Shown in pieces: positions 11,101-24,375 of a stretch of 64,000 nucleotides of DNA; position 1 is the first letter of the stretch, and each line of letters begins with the position of its first letter. The stretch comes from Gossypium raimondii (Eukaryota > Streptophyta > Magnoliopsida > Malvales > Malvaceae), in NCBI RefSeq assembly GCF_025698545.1, contig NC_068566.1, positions 2,649,362-2,713,361 on the forward strand, given 5' to 3'. The notes beneath the pieces were generated by a model. The model was not told the origin of the DNA and searched no databases. It worked only from the letters and a program-made list of their open reading frames with translations. A program made the translations under genes and the position numbers.

Positions 11101-13878
11101 TTATCTTTGGCCAGGTTTGATGTATATATATATAATATAGTTCATAACTTTGGTGCATATATATATATATATATATATTATATACTTCTTTTGATATTAG
11201 CTCAGGTTATGGTGGGGTTAATGTTTTGTATAAAGGCCATGAGGAAAGCATGTTTCAGGCAAAAATTTGATTGACTAACTCAGAAACCATGTCCTTTCTG
11301 TGGTCACACAGACTCACAGTTACTTCTTTTTTTTCTTTTCTTTCTTTTACATCTTAGTCCTTCTTTTATTAACATAAGACTGTGACAGTTTTTGCTTTTG
11401 ACCTTATTATTTTCATCCATCATTCTATCAAGGTATGGGGAAATAAAGGGTTTTTGAATTCCACAAATTTTATCATTTTTTTTTTCATATAAATCAGACT
11501 TGTGTGGTTAAAAGATATGGTAGACTATTCAAAAGGAAAATAAAGGTGTAAAGTGTAAACCAAGACAATTCAACTCAATTAATTGAATAGCTAAAAATAT
11601 ATCATGATAGAAAATTTGATTTTACCAATTTAAGTCATAATTAATTTATCTGAACTGATTTTAACGTCTGTCGGTTTGAAGCATGATAAATAATAACACA
11701 AATGGAAATCAGTTTAGGTTTTGGTTCAAAATTTACTATATATTTAAAAATTAAGTTGGTTTTAGTTATGAAAATTCATAGACCAAATAATCACCAACTT
11801 GACCTATTTTAATTTAATCGCCTACAAGTTGAATTATTCATCATAATTGATTTGACTAACCTGGCTTAATTGAATAATATTGGTTTAAAGACTTGATTAA
11901 ACCGATTTTAATAAATTATTTTCGTATTTTCTACATTAAGTTAGAATGGGTTTCTCAATCAATTAATCCCATTCTCTGATAAATTCAAAGATTACTCATT
12001 TAAGAGTGAGAATATACGAATTTGAGATTCGAATCTATGAAATGTGCTTTATGAAATTTATAAATTTATAGTTGCTTTTTTCAATTATGCAATTTATAAG
12101 GTATTAAAACAATAAACTAATGAAACAGGGAAAAGAACACAATAAAAATAAAAAAGGTGTTAGAAAATTAACAAGTTGGCCATCATCACCTTCCCAAATA
12201 ATCTAAAGCAAAATTTCTTTTATGGTTGAGGTAGTGTGACATTTCACCTCACAGTCTTGTTTCTATAATCCTAAAAAGCAAAAATCATGTGAACAAAATT
12301 TGGCCCCACAACTCCATCAAACATCCCATGGTTTAAGCTTTATTTTAATCTTTTAGATTCATTATTTATATATATATATATATATTAAATTATGACACAT
12401 TCATGTTATAGGTGAAAAATAAATTTATGTAATAGATATATTTATAAAAGGAGTTTATTTAAGTAATAGATGAAGCTTTAGTTGAATAGTAAAGTATATA
12501 AATGTAAAATTAATGAGGTGTTAGTTCAAATCTTATTATGAGTATTTTTTTTATATAAAAAATTTAAAGTAATAAAAGCACCCTCAAAGTAATACAATTT
12601 ACTTTGAAAAGTGAATGTATTTTTTTTGTTGATTTCTCAATATATCTACTGGAGCGAACCCAGTAATTAATCCTCCATATTCTGCAGACCCATTAAGGGA
12701 ATAGCTGGTGACCACAAGTTTTAAAGCTGCTCCATACTTAGGGTATTTTTATCTTTTCTCAGTTGAATGGATATATGGTTAACCCATGACACCAACTCAG
12801 AACTTTATATTATATATGTGAAAATGTTAGTCATAATAATATTTAGTACTTAATATATTAATAACGTATAATTTTACATATTATCAATAAATTAAGTAAC
12901 GTTGCATCTTTAAGCATGAAGTTAAATTGATTTAACTTTAAATTTTTTTTAATAATATATTATCATCTAATTCATTTGCACTATCATTGTATCACAGGAA
13001 ATTTGATATATTAAAAAATATGCATTAAATGTTTTTTTTTTAAAACAAGTAGTAGTTAAACTATTTAACTAATTATATTAAATCCTAATTAAGTTAGCTA
13101 GCTAGATAGCTTTGGGCAATGGGGTTGGCAACTTGGAACATTTTGAGCAGGAGAAAATATACTTTGGTTCTCGGGAATTGAGTTCCAACACTACTTTATT
13201 TTATTTCTTTGTTTTTTTCACTATATACAAAATCAAAATCAGAACCCCATCAGTACTATTGAGTATACATATGGTGAAATGGAAGGTATAAGAAAAATAA
13301 GTTGAAATCAGTAGTTGTCTGCAAGCACTCATCTTGACTAGGGACAAAGGGTCCAAAGCCAGCAATTTCCCCCTAATGATTGTTGAACAAAATCGAGGAC
13401 GACAAAGAAAGAACAACACATGAGAATATCTCCACAGCAAAATAAATGCATAGCCTAAGCCACCCCTTCACATTGGAGAAACAAATAAAACAACATAATA
13501 AACACTCCTACCCCTAACCCTAAATCCTAAAACTCTCTTCGCCCACTACTATTTTGCCTTGACCCCTTCAACCCCCCCAAAGATAAGGACAGAAATTGGG
13601 AACCTTCCAACACACAAACAATATACTTACACACCATAAATCTCTCTTTTCCCAACCCTTAGTTCAAGGTTATATGGATATATGCATGAATATATGTGTA
13701 TGTGTGTGTTTTAAAGGTGGTGAAATCATTAGGGGGATCGAGTTTTGATATATTGATTTGCAAGATTTTGGGGGACAGTGATATTGAAAGAGTTTAATGT
13801 TTTAAATTATGATTTCGGGTTTGATTTACGTGGACGGAGAAAATTATGCTAGATAACATTGGAAGAAAGGTACAGTTA
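8166..13878. other. Gene-free stretch between PUB49 relic and MITE
   Basis: No convincing gene is visible. Short open frames at 8423-8653, 9058-9312 and 9422-9613 have a slightly richer composition than the surrounding DNA and could be remains of exons, but I recognise no domain in them and see no consistent splice pattern. An (AT) microsatellite lies at 11158-11178 and another at 12369-12384. Poly-T and poly-A tracts are frequent. The rest is ordinary AT-rich intergenic sequence. Confidence 0.5.
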
Positions 13879-13879
13879 A

Positions 13880-14297
13880 TCTTTTCTATAACAGCTTTAT
13901 TTAGCTGTTAAAATTTTGGATGTTATAGAGAGGAAGATGTTATACATTTATAATAACATTCAAATACCTATAACAACATTTGAGATTTAGATTATATTTT
14001 GATAAAATTTACAAAAATAATTTTATTTATTAAAGATTATTATCATTTAATAAAAATATAATTAGTATATTTTTATATAAAATTTAAATATTTTATTGAA
14101 AAATATCTTAATTAAAATTTATTATTTTATTTCACTTAAGAATAAAATTAATTTTACTAAAATTTAAGACACTGAGTTATTATAGAGATCTATTTTAATA
14201 AAGAGTGTATTTCATACTTTATGATTGTTGTTATAGAGAATAAAATTATAACATAAAAATCAGTTATAAAACAAACTTGAATTGTTATAGAAAGGGT
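13880..14297. mobile_element. Probable MITE with CTTTTCTATAACA ends
   Basis: The left end reads CTTTTCTATAACAGC and the right end, reversed, reads CCCTTTCTATAACAATTC. The interior repeats the 'TTATAGAG' and 'TATAACA' words in both orientations, as in a fold-back MITE. I cannot define a target duplication. It lies about 1.6 kb upstream of the SHORT-ROOT start. Confidence 0.45.
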
Positions 14298-15886
14298 ATA
14301 TTAATATTTGTTGAATCAAATAGTGAAGAACTTGATATCCTTAATCAAGGTTTCAAATTTGATTCTCGTAGATGAAGAAAACAATCGGAAAATACAATGA
14401 CATTGAAAAAAGAAAAGGGGTATATGCATATCTATTTTTTAATGACTACAGTCAAATAGTAAGAAGTTCGATGTCCTAACTCCCCGAGTAAGGTTTCAAG
14501 TTCGAATATTGTGAAGAAAGAAAACAACGTTGCTAGAAAAACTTTATTCCCCCGTTTAAAGGATCTAATTCAACCTCACTTGAAAGTTTATCAAAACTCA
14601 ATACAACTATCAAACACCGGAAGATGTCGAACCGATAAGATGTATATACTATTGGATGATAAAGGAAAGGAAAGCAAGGGTGCAATGCATATGCCCCTGG
14701 GAAAGGGTAGTAGTGTTTTGCAATGGAATATAGTATACAATAGTATTATTATAATGACAAATTGGTAAGAGTATGGGATATAGTGTAATATAATAAATTA
14801 GGATAGAAAAAGGGTAAAAGAAAAGTATAAAAATTGGCAGGGTTTTGTGAGGGATTAGGAGGCAAAGAATGTGAATAGAGAATGGGGTATTGTATTGTAT
14901 TGTATTGGATTGATGATGATGGTGGTGGTGGGTTTTGGTGCTGCCCATGCACGCCGGCAGCTTTTACCCTCTTTTACTCTCTTTCTTAACCCCCCCATTT
15001 CGCACGCCTACACTCACTTCAATCTATACCCATCACTCTCTCTCTTAAAATATACATTATGAAAACTTAGGGTTTAATTGTAGTTTTAGCCCCTCTATCA
15101 TGTTGAAATTTATAATTTAATCCATTTTAGTACAATTTGACATGATTTGATTGTTTTTCTTTTTGTTAATAGGTCTAAATTGATAAACCATCGTAATAAT
15201 TTGAACTTAGTACTAATATTATAAAATTAAAAAAGTGATCATTAAATTAGAAAATAAGGTTATCCAACTAATCCATCTCATGACATCCATTCTTTTTCTC
15301 ACTTTTGCATCCAAATCTAAAAATTTATAAATTGGTTCGATTGTCAATTTTCTTCTCAATTCCAAATAGTTTACTTAAAAGTGGATTAAATCTTTTATTA
15401 AAATCGATATTTTATTCAACCCAATGATTCGGTAAAAATATTAAAAATAGTAATAAAAAATAAAACCCAAAAAATGCTAATAAAGCCCCTATCTGAGTCA
15501 ATTCCACCATGGAATTTCTTTAAAAAAAAAAAGAAAAGAAAAACAAAAGCATGCCCTAAAAGAAATAAGCTAAGCTAGAAAAAGAAGGCATCACCACTAA
15601 CCGGCCACCTCCATCGATTATACAAAAAGAAAAGCATAATTTTGACTGTCACGACATAGATTCCCCAGCCCTCTTTACTTTCTTTTTCTTAATTCTATTT
15701 ATTTTTATTTTTATTTTTATTTTAAAACCCAATTAGCAAAATCATATAGTTTTAAGATCCCCCCCCCCCTTTCTTCAATCTAGTATATACTGTTAGAACA
15801 AAAAAAAAAAACATAAACTCTCATCACTGTTATAGCTGTTCCCTTGCCCCGACAACCTTAAATCCAAAGTCTTAAAAATTTCTTTG
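14298..15886 (+). promoter_or_regulatory. Upstream region of SHORT-ROOT
   Basis: This stretch has no gene and holds the presumed SHR promoter and 5' leader. Two short phrases of the kind 'TCAAATAGT-AAGAA-TTGATATCC..GGTTTCAA.TT' at ~14318-14375 and ~14452-14505 are repeats of each other. A TATA-like word (TAGTATATACT) lies near 15781, about 130 bases before the start codon, with a long C tract at ~15758-15768 just before it. Open frames on the minus strand at 14649-14952 are His/Ser-rich low-complexity artefacts. Confidence 0.35.
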
Positions 15887-15916
15887 ATGTGGGTCTTGTT
15901 TTTCATGTTTTTTTGA
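15887..15916 (+). promoter_or_regulatory. Upstream ORF overlapping the SHR start (TGATG)
   Basis: An ATG at 15887 opens a 9-codon frame (MWVLFFMFF) whose TGA stop occupies 15914-15916. The A of that stop is the A of the SHR ATG at 15916-15918. Such a TGATG overlap could let a terminating ribosome restart on SHR or reduce its translation. It matters only if transcription starts upstream of 15887, which the sequence cannot prove. Confidence 0.5.
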
Positions 15917-17490
15917 TGGATACTTTGTTTAGGTTAGTAAGTCTTCAATCATCTGATCAATCTTTGAATTCTAGTAGAACATCAAGCAGTTCTCGATCTT
16001 CAAAACAAAACCATCGTTACCATCATCATCATCAAGAAGAAGAAGATAACGAAGAATGCTTCAACGTTTTCATGGATGAAGAAGACTTTTCTTCGTCTTC
16101 TTCTAGGAATTATTACCCTTATTATCCTTACCAGCAACAAAATCAGCCCCATACCCATTCTTCCTCCGTCGGAGGCGGCGGAGGTGGTGGTGGTGGAGTA
16201 GCAGCCGTTACGACTCCCACTAACACTTCCACCCCCACCACTACTCATGCTTTTGAATCTTCTGATTATTCAACTGCTGCTTTTTCTTTTTCATCTCCAG
16301 CTAATGATTTGAACAACTTTGATTTCTCCGGCAAGTGGGCAACCGATGTGTTGTTGGAAACGGCGACGGCTATTGCTGATCGGAACAGTGGACGTGTTCA
16401 ACAGTTGATGTGGATGTTGAATGAACTCGGTTCACCTTACGGTGATATTGATCAAAAACTGAGTTCTTATTTTCTTCAAGCTTTGTTCAGTCGTATGACG
16501 GATTCCGGTGAGCGTTGTTACCGGACGTTATCATCGGTATCGGAGAAAACATGTTCGTTTGAATCAACGAGGAAGATGGTATTGAAATTTCAAGAGGTAA
16601 GTCCATGGACTACTTTTGGTCATGTTGCTTGTAATGGTGCAATCATGGAAGCTTTTGAAGGTGAAAGTAAGTTACATATAATTGATATAAGCAATACATA
16701 TTGCACTCAATGGCCTACTTTACTCGAAGCCCTAGCTACCCGTAGTGACGATACGCCGAGTTTAAGGCTTACAACTATCGTCACCACCAAAAACGGCGGC
16801 GTTTCAACATCCGGCGGTGGAGCCGCCGTCCAAAAAGTGATGAAAGAAATAGGTAAAAGGATGGAAAAATTCGCTAGATTAATGGGAGTTCCTTTTAAAT
16901 TCAATGTTATACACCATACCGGTGATTTATATGACTTAGATTTATCAAACCTTGATGTTAAAGACGATGAAGCTTTAGCCATCAACTGTGTTGGCACATT
17001 ACATTCGATCATGGATACTCGTCGGGACATCGTTATATCGAGTTTCCGGCGATTACAACCGAGGGTAATCACCGTCGTAGAAGAAGAAGCCGACCTCGAT
17101 ATCGGTGTCGATGGGGTCGATTTCATTAAAGGTTTCCATGAATGTTTAAGATGGTTCAGGGTTTATTTTGAAGCTTTAGATGAAAGTTTCAATAGAACAA
17201 GCAACGAAAAGTTGATGCTTGAACGAGCCGCCGGCCGGGCCATCGTTGACTTAGTGGCTTGTTCGCCGGCAGAGTCGATAGAGCGGCGTGAACCAGCCGC
17301 GCGTTGGTCAAGGCGGTTCCATGCAAGTGGGTTCAGTCCTGTGGGTTTGAGTGATGAAGTGTGTGATGATGTGCGCGCCTTGTTGAGAAGGTATAAAGAT
17401 GGTTGGTCGATGACACAATGCCCTGACGCCGGAATATTCTTGTCGTGGAAAGATCAGGTGGTGGTTTGGGCCAGTGCATGGCGGCCTTGA
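15916..17490 (+). CDS. SHR: SHORT-ROOT, GRAS-family transcription factor
   Basis: This gene encodes the mobile GRAS regulator that moves from stele to the neighbouring layer and, with SCARECROW, specifies endodermis and radial root pattern. It is a single exon of 524 residues, close to the Arabidopsis protein (531). The start at 15916 gives [11 protein letters not shown], the exact family N-terminus; an in-frame GTG at 15889 would only add leader sequence. The N-terminal part is low-complexity (Ser, His, Gly and Thr runs, residues ~20-120) and contains the conserved [18 protein letters not shown] patch. The GRAS domain follows: LHRI ([20 protein letters not shown]), the VHIID equivalent LHIID at 253-257, then [14 protein letters not shown], the PFYRE region with [15 protein letters not shown], and the C-terminal SAW motif ending WASAWRP. 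Known SHR C-termini have one more Thr. The region before the start carries a short uORF. All core motifs are intact, so it is presumably functional. Confidence 0.97.
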   Translation: MDTLFRLVSLQSSDQSLNSSRTSSSSRSSKQNHRYHHHHQEEEDNEECFNVFMDEEDFSSSSSRNYYPYYPYQQQNQPHTHSSSVGGGGGGGGGVAAVTTPTNTSTPTTTHAFESSDYSTAAFSFSSPANDLNNFDFSGKWATDVLLETATAIADRNSGRVQQLMWMLNELGSPYGDIDQKLSSYFLQALFSRMTDSGERCYRTLSSVSEKTCSFESTRKMVLKFQEVSPWTTFGHVACNGAIMEAFEGESKLHIIDISNTYCTQWPTLLEALATRSDDTPSLRLTTIVTTKNGGVSTSGGGAAVQKVMKEIGKRMEKFARLMGVPFKFNVIHHTGDLYDLDLSNLDVKDDEALAINCVGTLHSIMDTRRDIVISSFRRLQPRVITVVEEEADLDIGVDGVDFIKGFHECLRWFRVYFEALDESFNRTSNEKLMLERAAGRAIVDLVACSPAESIERREPAARWSRRFHASGFSPVGLSDEVCDDVRALLRRYKDGWSMTQCPDAGIFLSWKDQVVVWASAWRP

Positions 17491-19033
17491 CGACGGCGAC
17501 CGGTGGCAGATGGCGTTTTTCTTTTCTTTTCCTTTTTGTTGCATGGCAAGGGGAGTGGTTCACACGTGTGTTATGGTTTTTTTCTCGTACGTGTAATGTG
17601 GATTGGCGTATTTTTTTCTTTATAATATGGTATTGGGGAGTGCCAAGAATTTGCTTATTTTCAATAGGATTGGGAGTAATTAAAAATTTATTTTCACTAA
17701 TTATAATTAAATATTGTTCTTTTTTATTTTTGTGATTATTTTTATTATTATATAGAATTTTTTGTGTTTTTGCATCAAATGAAAATTTTAATTTTCTTAA
17801 TTGGATTACTAATTAAATTAAATCTCATAATTTCAAAAGAAAATTATAATAATAACGATATTAATTGAATTTATATAAAATTTTCGACTCATTTTCCTAT
17901 CAAAATTAAATTTTAATCGATACCACCAACTTAATTGGACCCCATATTTGGCCTGCACAAATTGAAGACAAAAATAAAAAAATTTCTTAGCCTAAAACAT
18001 AAGGTTGGTGTTTTGGACTAATTAAATAATTAGCATTACTAAGTAATCTTTAATTTATAAATCATTGTTTGCAAATAGGTCCAAATTTAAAATGGGTTTG
18101 GTATTTGGTGTAAAAGGGTGATATCAGCTTATGAAATTTTAATCATTTTGATAATTAAAATAAAGGGTTTAAATTTGTAAATTATCCATCTCAATATAAA
18201 TAGAAATAGAAATAGGTCTTTATCTAGTTTAGAGTCTTAGGACGGCCATTGGTTGGGGGATTTGGGTTCCAATTAGGGGATTTTTTGTAATTGTAGGATT
18301 AATTGAACTAATTTTAGATTTGTTTTATTTCTTTATTTCTTTAGTAAAATAATCGGGAGATAAAGGGTCATCCTAATTCGAGAACTTCAATTTTGACCAA
18401 AAAATTTACCATTATATTTTGTACCCGAAAAATATGTCTTTTTTTTATTTTAATTATAAACACAAATGAAATCAATATTTTCTTTTTACCTTTTAATTCT
18501 TAGAAAGGGAAAGCCTTTGGTTTTTCCACATATAAGTTAGCCCCCACCATAACCTAAAAAAGTGCATTCATGGTGGTGTGGTAACGTTAACAAGTGTTGC
18601 TTTTTGGCCCACACATAAAAGGAAAAAGAAAGTTAAGAAGAAAAAAATTTTAAAAAATAAAAACCCAAAATTTTATCGAATCGAATGAGTTTGTATTGAG
18701 TTCGAATTTTATAAATAAAAAAAATAACGTAGAATGAGTTTTTATCTCAATTTTTATTCAGAGTCTAACCCAATTTAATTTTAAATTTAATCAAAATCTA
18801 ATATGTTTATCGAATACCAAATTGACTCGGACCCGAATAAATAAATAATAAAATTAAATATGTATAGTGGGGTAGCTTCTTTTAAGATGGTTCACATCTT
18901 TATCTTTTGATAAGACCCACTCTTTTATTTTTTTTCTTTTAAATTCTCATCTTAAATTATTTTTCCTTTCTATCTTTTTGTACTACTTTTTTCTGATTAT
19001 CATTTTTCCCTTACTTTCTTTTGCTTTTAGAGT

Positions 19034-19069
<36 letters not shown>

Positions 19070-19994
19070 ATGCAACTACTCTACGTGTGTGTGGGTTTGA
19101 GTCGGTCCATATATGTTTGTTCATTAAGCTTTGAATTTGCTTTATGTCATTGACAAATGACCACCTAGCTACTGTATATTGGGACTCAATATATATATTT
19201 GATTGGAGGGCCAGCCTAAGTTTAAGTTAGAAGACACTAATCATATGTTCACAAGAAGATTATTCAATCAAATTTCTTTGATCTTTGGTTGTTAATTGGC
19301 CCTTTTTATATTATATAAGAGTTTAACTTAAGTTATTATATATATATATATATATATTAAAAAATTATAGATTTATCGAGAAGTATCAAGTGAAAGTCTG
19401 TTGGTTTTAGTTTTAATTTTTAACGTATAAACGAGACTTATTAAAATAAGCGCGCTACTAAATCTATTTGGACTTCAAGATGAGGAAAATAAACCATTTG
19501 AAACTTAACTTTTCATGCATCACTGATGCGGAAGGGACTCTTAGGGGTCTTTTGCAGTAGTTAATTGGTTGATCGTAGTTTGTTGTCAGTTGTCAAATTG
19601 GCGAGTTAGGATGCAGTTATTAATAGTTGATCAAAATTAATAGTTATTAGTAGTTATTGGCAATTGTCTTTCTCCTCCATTGGGCTTTATTCTTTTTTGC
19701 AACCGTGGTATTTGCGCAATAATTTATAGTGTTTTATTCATCATATATATTATGTATCGCATCTATATATTACTGTTATTTATGGTTCTTATAAATGAAA
19801 ATACTTTTTTAAATATGATACACTCATTAACACCAAATTCTCTTTTTTCTTCAAAACTAAAATTCAATAAACATAAAATGCTAAATATATCTGATTATAA
19901 ATACAATTATGTAGAATTTTCTAATTGAGATGAGGGAAACAAAGCCACATTACCAATTTTAGATTTTGGATGAAAATCTTCATGTATTTTCTCA
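17491..19994. other. SHR 3' flank and gene-free AT-rich DNA
   Basis: The first ~250 bases are the likely SHR 3' UTR. No gene follows. An (AAT)/(ATT) palindromic microsatellite is at ~19036-19070 and an (AT) run at ~19336-19358. The small open frame at 19680-19928 is AT-rich with no recognisable domain. Confidence 0.5.
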
Positions 19995-20924
19995 GGGTAA
20001 ATTATAAAATGGTTATTAAACTATTGCATTCGTTTTATTTTGGTCACCAAATTATTTTTATTTTATTTAGTCACTAAACTTTTAAAAATCAAAATTCGAT
20101 CACTCAAAGTCGACTTGGGTTTTTTATTGGTCTAATAAAGAATTTAGCTCTCTAATGTTTACACATTATATCAATTCAATCCTAAATATAAAATATTCAA
20201 CAAATATAGCCCTCAATGTTTACAAAAAAATTATTTTAGTTTGAATTCTAAAAAATTAATAAATTTAGCCCTCAAATTTTATAAAATTTTCAATTTAGTT
20301 TCAATTCTAAAATTTTAATAAATTAATTTTGGTCCTTTACAAAATTAATAATTTAAGCTTCTTAACCCAAAAATCTTAGTTTTAGGTTTCAAATTTTATA
20401 ATGTTATCTTACTCTGACAAAAATTTCGAGCATCGTCTTTGGCATAAATTATTTTTATATACACTATTTACCAACCCAACACATGGAAAAATATAGTAAT
20501 GACGTTTAAAACGTTACAATTGATGAAGTAAAGTTGATTACAAATCTTTGGTAGGGAAACCAACTAGCTTATAATTAAAAAAAAAAAAACACTACCAAGC
20601 AACAAAATTCAATACTCCAAATAGAAAAAGGAAAGTGAGCTCAAGTTGCTATCTTCAGCTTCAAAACGGAAGATAAAATTATGGAAAATAGATTGTTTAA
20701 TTATAAATATGTGAATTTTTTTAGAATTCAAACTAAAATGACAAATTTTGTAAACATTGAGGGCCAAATTCATTATTAGACAAGAAAAAAAAAGGCTATA
20801 TCAACTTTGAGTGACCAAAATATTTGATTTCGAAAAGTTTAGTGGGTAGATCGACAAAGTTAATAGTTCAATGTCCAAAATAGAAGGGAGGTAATAGTTT
20901 AGTGACCATTTTTGTAGTTTACCC
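19995..20924. mobile_element. Fold-back element with GGGTAAA ends
   Basis: The left end GGGTAAATTATAAAATGG and the reversed right end GGGTAAACTACAAAAATGG match. Both continue with 'T.A.TAAACTATT' and further in with 'GTCAC..AA' and 'ATTTAGC.CTC.AATGTTTACA' in mirrored order. This is the structure of a non-autonomous long-TIR element, probably Mutator-like, although I see no clear target duplication. There is no coding sequence. Confidence 0.6.
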
Positions 20925-20929
20925 TTTTT

Positions 20930-21256
20930 TTATTGGTAACGATGTTAATTTTTTAGTGTTGATTTGATGAAAGTTAATTATTAATATGATTAGGTTTGAA
21001 TTTTTCATGATCTTGTTAATAGAACAAATTTAGTGTTAATTATTATATTGTTTATTTATGTGTTTAATTTGTTAAATACAATAGTTAAAGGTAGTGATTT
21101 TTTCAAATTAACCTTAAAATTTGAATTATACACACAAAAAATTAGCACTATTACCTTCCGATACCAAAATGTATAACTTTTTTCAAATATAAGTAACATT
21201 GGACCAGAAAAAAGTGTCTAACACAAGTACCAAATAATGTATTAAGCCCTTAAAAA
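20930..21256. repeat. Partial copy of the GGGCTTAATACAT MITE family
   Basis: This segment matches the interior and right half of the element at 58462-58905: 'GATGTTAA..TTTTAGTGTT..ATTTGATGAAAGTT', then 'AGTACCAAATAATGTATTAAGCCCTT' split over the end. The left half is missing, so it is a truncated copy directly abutting the preceding fold-back element. Confidence 0.55.
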
Positions 21257-22698
21257 TATCATTTTTGATACGATAACTAGAACTACTTATAATCCTTCCC
21301 CCAATCCTTAAATTGGAGGATAAACACATTTCAACCCGCTTCTTCTTACACTGGTTTTAACTCTCTTTAAACCCACTATTAATTTTACAACTAATTTTAA
21401 TTAGAAATTTTTAAACTTCTATAATATTTTAACTATTTTTTATTTTATAAAATTTAATATAATATAGAAAATAAGTAATATTTTAAAGTAGTTTGAGTTA
21501 AAGTTAAATAATTTTTTTAAAAAAATTAAATTAAAATCGAATCGCGGATAACAAAAGATCACCTGTCTCGTTAAATTGCCATCATAATTAGTTGAAGTTT
21601 ACCACATTAGAATAATCATTATAATAATGATAATGCTTTAATTAGATTTATGGGGGGAATTAGGGAACATTTCCAGGGAGTTGTCTAAGTGTACATTCCA
21701 ACACACTAAATGCCAAACTTAGGAATTATGCAAAACAAAATGTCCCAAACAATTTCCCTTCTTGAATTATGTTCCAAAATTTCTATTTATCCCCCAAAAT
21801 CCTAATGTATAACCCTAGTTAAGGTTAGTCTATAAATTATCAATTTAGCTTCAAAATTACACTCGTTTTCCTATTTTGATACCTAAATTATCTCTTCATT
21901 ATAGTTTTTGGTAAAAAAAAAAAAAGTGGATGATGTTAAAAAAATAGGTACCGCACCAAACTAATGAAAATGTACCATGTCTGACTTCTCTCATGTTGCC
22001 AATGACATGACCATTAATTAAAAGTTGTCCGACATTTGTTGGTATTAATCATTGACAGAATATTTTTTTTATTTTTTGAATTATTTTTATTTTAAATTGG
22101 TCAAATTTAACATCTTTGTAGTACGAAGTGTATGTAGAGAAATGTTTTCTTTTGGTTTTAATCACAGTTTAATTAAGATATTGGGACATTTGTATGTGAG
22201 AGAAAAGGCCACAAGCTTTGGGGTAATGGGGGACCTTAACTTTTTTCTTTCATTGTTATCGTATAGGACAACCTTGTCAACTTGTCACTGTAAATTATGG
22301 TCCTAAATCATTATCAAAACACCCCCACTTTTTCACTTTTTTCTTTTGGCCCCTTTTTGGGTTATTTGTTTCAACACCAATTTCCCTTGTTTAGTAAGGG
22401 AGACACTTAGAAATTTATTTCACAAGCAATTTCCATGTCCCCCAAAGTAGCATGAGTTGGCAAAACTTGTGGCACAAGCAAAATGGGGCCTTTCCCCCTT
22501 CTTTTGGGGCAAAAAAACATACACCAGATATATAAATATGTATGTATGAATGTATCAAGCCATGTACACTGAAATATTGAGGTGTGTATGCTCAAAAACA
22601 GCTTTGAAAAATCACGAGACAACGATGTGAATCGGTGGAAGAATAGGGGAAGAGCTTTAATGTACATATACGCTAGAATTGAAAGAAAAACGAGCAGA
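21257..22698. other. Gene-free stretch; 3' flank of GH43 gene
   Basis: No gene is seen. The part from ~22500 to 22698 is probably the 3' UTR of the minus-strand GH43 gene. The open frames at 22052-22306 and 22407-22814 are shadows or chance frames. Confidence 0.45.
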
Positions 22699-24375
22699 TC
22701 ATTTCGATACCTTCCAACTAGAGGGAAGTCTCCACTTCTTATGCCAATATATTGACACCCTTGGCCACGGTGGGAATCCGAAATTGTACTCGAGAGGACG
22801 GTCAGGAGGGCCACCGACTATTAAAGGTAACCATACGTACCTTGAGTTCCGTAATTCAGCTGGATTCCACCGATCTGCCATGAAGATATATGAACCTGGA
22901 ATGCCTGGTAAAGGAACTACGAATGTACTTTGTGCGAAAAAAGTTGCTAGTCGGAACATTTTGTTTCCACCGATGCATGGGTTTCCCATTGTTTCCCATG
23001 GACCCATGATTGACTCAGCCGCATGTGCTAATGCTTCGTTTGGTGCCCATCCGGTACAACCTGATGTGATCATGTAATATGTTCCTTGGTACTTAAATAG
23101 AGCTGGGGCTTCTCGGTGTTGTCCAATCAAGATCCTTCGCATATCGGGTTGTACATCTAGATAATCACTGGTAAGTGGTCCAATGTGAAGTTCACTATTG
23201 TCTTGAGATGAATAAATTAGATACACTACACCATCGTCGTCCTTGAAGATGGTCATGTCCCGGCTGTCAAATCCATGGGGCCTTTGGCTATGGAGATACT
23301 CAAAAGGACCTGTTGGGTAATCACTGATAGCAATGCCGACAGAAGCTTTAGTGTAATTGGCATCATCAATATGCATCCACATTACATACTTCCCTGTTTT
23401 CTCGTTGAAAACAACTTTTGGCCGCTCCAACACGTTGGATTTGTGGAGATCGTGGGTCTCGTTTGTTTGTTCTGCAGCTAACACGATACCTTGGTTTTTC
23501 CATGTCCATAAATCCTTGGAAGAATAGCAACCGACTCCTATAACGTCAACCTGATTACAAGAAGGAAAACTTCTTAGAACTAAAGGCTGAAATAGGAGCT
23601 AAAAATGAGTTACATATTACTTGCATTTGGGCGGTTCCTCGGAGTTTAGTACTTCTAAAACAGAATTTGTACGAGTCACAACCAAGACCAATATACCTAT
23701 GAACGCAAAATCCTCGATAAACATTTAGGTAGTTCCTTAGTCCTCAATGGTAATCACTAAAATCCTCAAAAAAACATTTCTTCACTAAACAAATCTTACA
23801 TGTTCTGCTTTCGTTCTATGAATGCAAGCAACATATTCTTTAGTAAGAAAACAAGATAATAAACTCGGATTACGTATTCAAAATAATAAACTTACTCGAG
23901 CTGCGCCCCTTTTATAAGCACGGTATGTGGGTCCATCTTTGTACTCTCCATACCAATAGTATGTATTGGACCTTTCATCATATAGCATACCACCTCCATG
24001 AGCTTGAATAGGATTTCCTTCGGTATCCAACCAAATTTTCCCGGGATAGTAGTGATGGCTACCGTTTTCCACACCCTTTACTGGATCTACGGCACTTTTC
24101 ATTTCCGGAAAGAATACATGCCGAATCTGGGAATTCTCATTGAGAAATTCATCGATCAGAGTGGCTGATCGCTTGCGTCTCCGTTTAGCAGCATGCGGAG
24201 ATTTTTTCTTCTTAGGAGGTGGAACTTGAATATTCTCCTCCTCCACTTGTTCAAGTTCCCGGACTAACGGATGACGACTCACATGCAATTGGATATCTCC
24301 TCTCACTACATTTCTCCGGCTAGCAAATGAGTACAATTGGAGCATAAGAAGTAATCCCACCAAACTCCACACCAT
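22699..24375 (-). CDS. Glycoside hydrolase family 43-like protein
   Basis: This is a plant GH43-fold protein (arabinanase/xylosidase superfamily, five-bladed propeller), the type encoded by At5g67540 and At3g49880; its substrate is unknown. There are two coding exons: 24375-23896 and 23550-22699, joined in phase 0 across an intron with GTAAGT donor and CAG acceptor, giving 443 residues. Residues 1-17 form a hydrophobic signal-anchor, suggesting an endomembrane or Golgi type II protein. A basic stretch (PPPKKKKS..KRRRKRS, ~50-70) follows, then the propeller: WLDTEGNPIQAHGGG, YYWYGEYKDGPTY, ERPKV, HGFDSRDMT (252-260, with D258) and HREAP (E307, a candidate general acid), ending GGPPDRPLEYNFGFP. 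The N-terminus is uncertain. In-frame codons YRCSRSA continue upstream of the ATG to a CAG acceptor near 24400, so a further 5' exon could supply an earlier start. No breaks are seen. Confidence 0.9.

Noticed and set aside
14649-14952. Minus-strand frames of 99 and 67 codons
   Set aside because: Low-complexity His, Ser, Pro, Tyr translation of microsatellite-like DNA upstream of SHR.
15889-15915. N-terminal extension of SHR (MGLVFHVFL)
   Set aside because: It begins with GTG, not ATG, and the known SHR N-terminus [11 protein letters not shown] starts at 15916.
16707-17126. 139-codon minus-strand ORF
   Set aside because: Antisense shadow within the SHR GRAS domain.
22407-23077. ORFs of 135 and 132 codons over the GH43 3' part
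   Set aside because: They overlap the GH43 exon or its 3' UTR and show no domain of their own.
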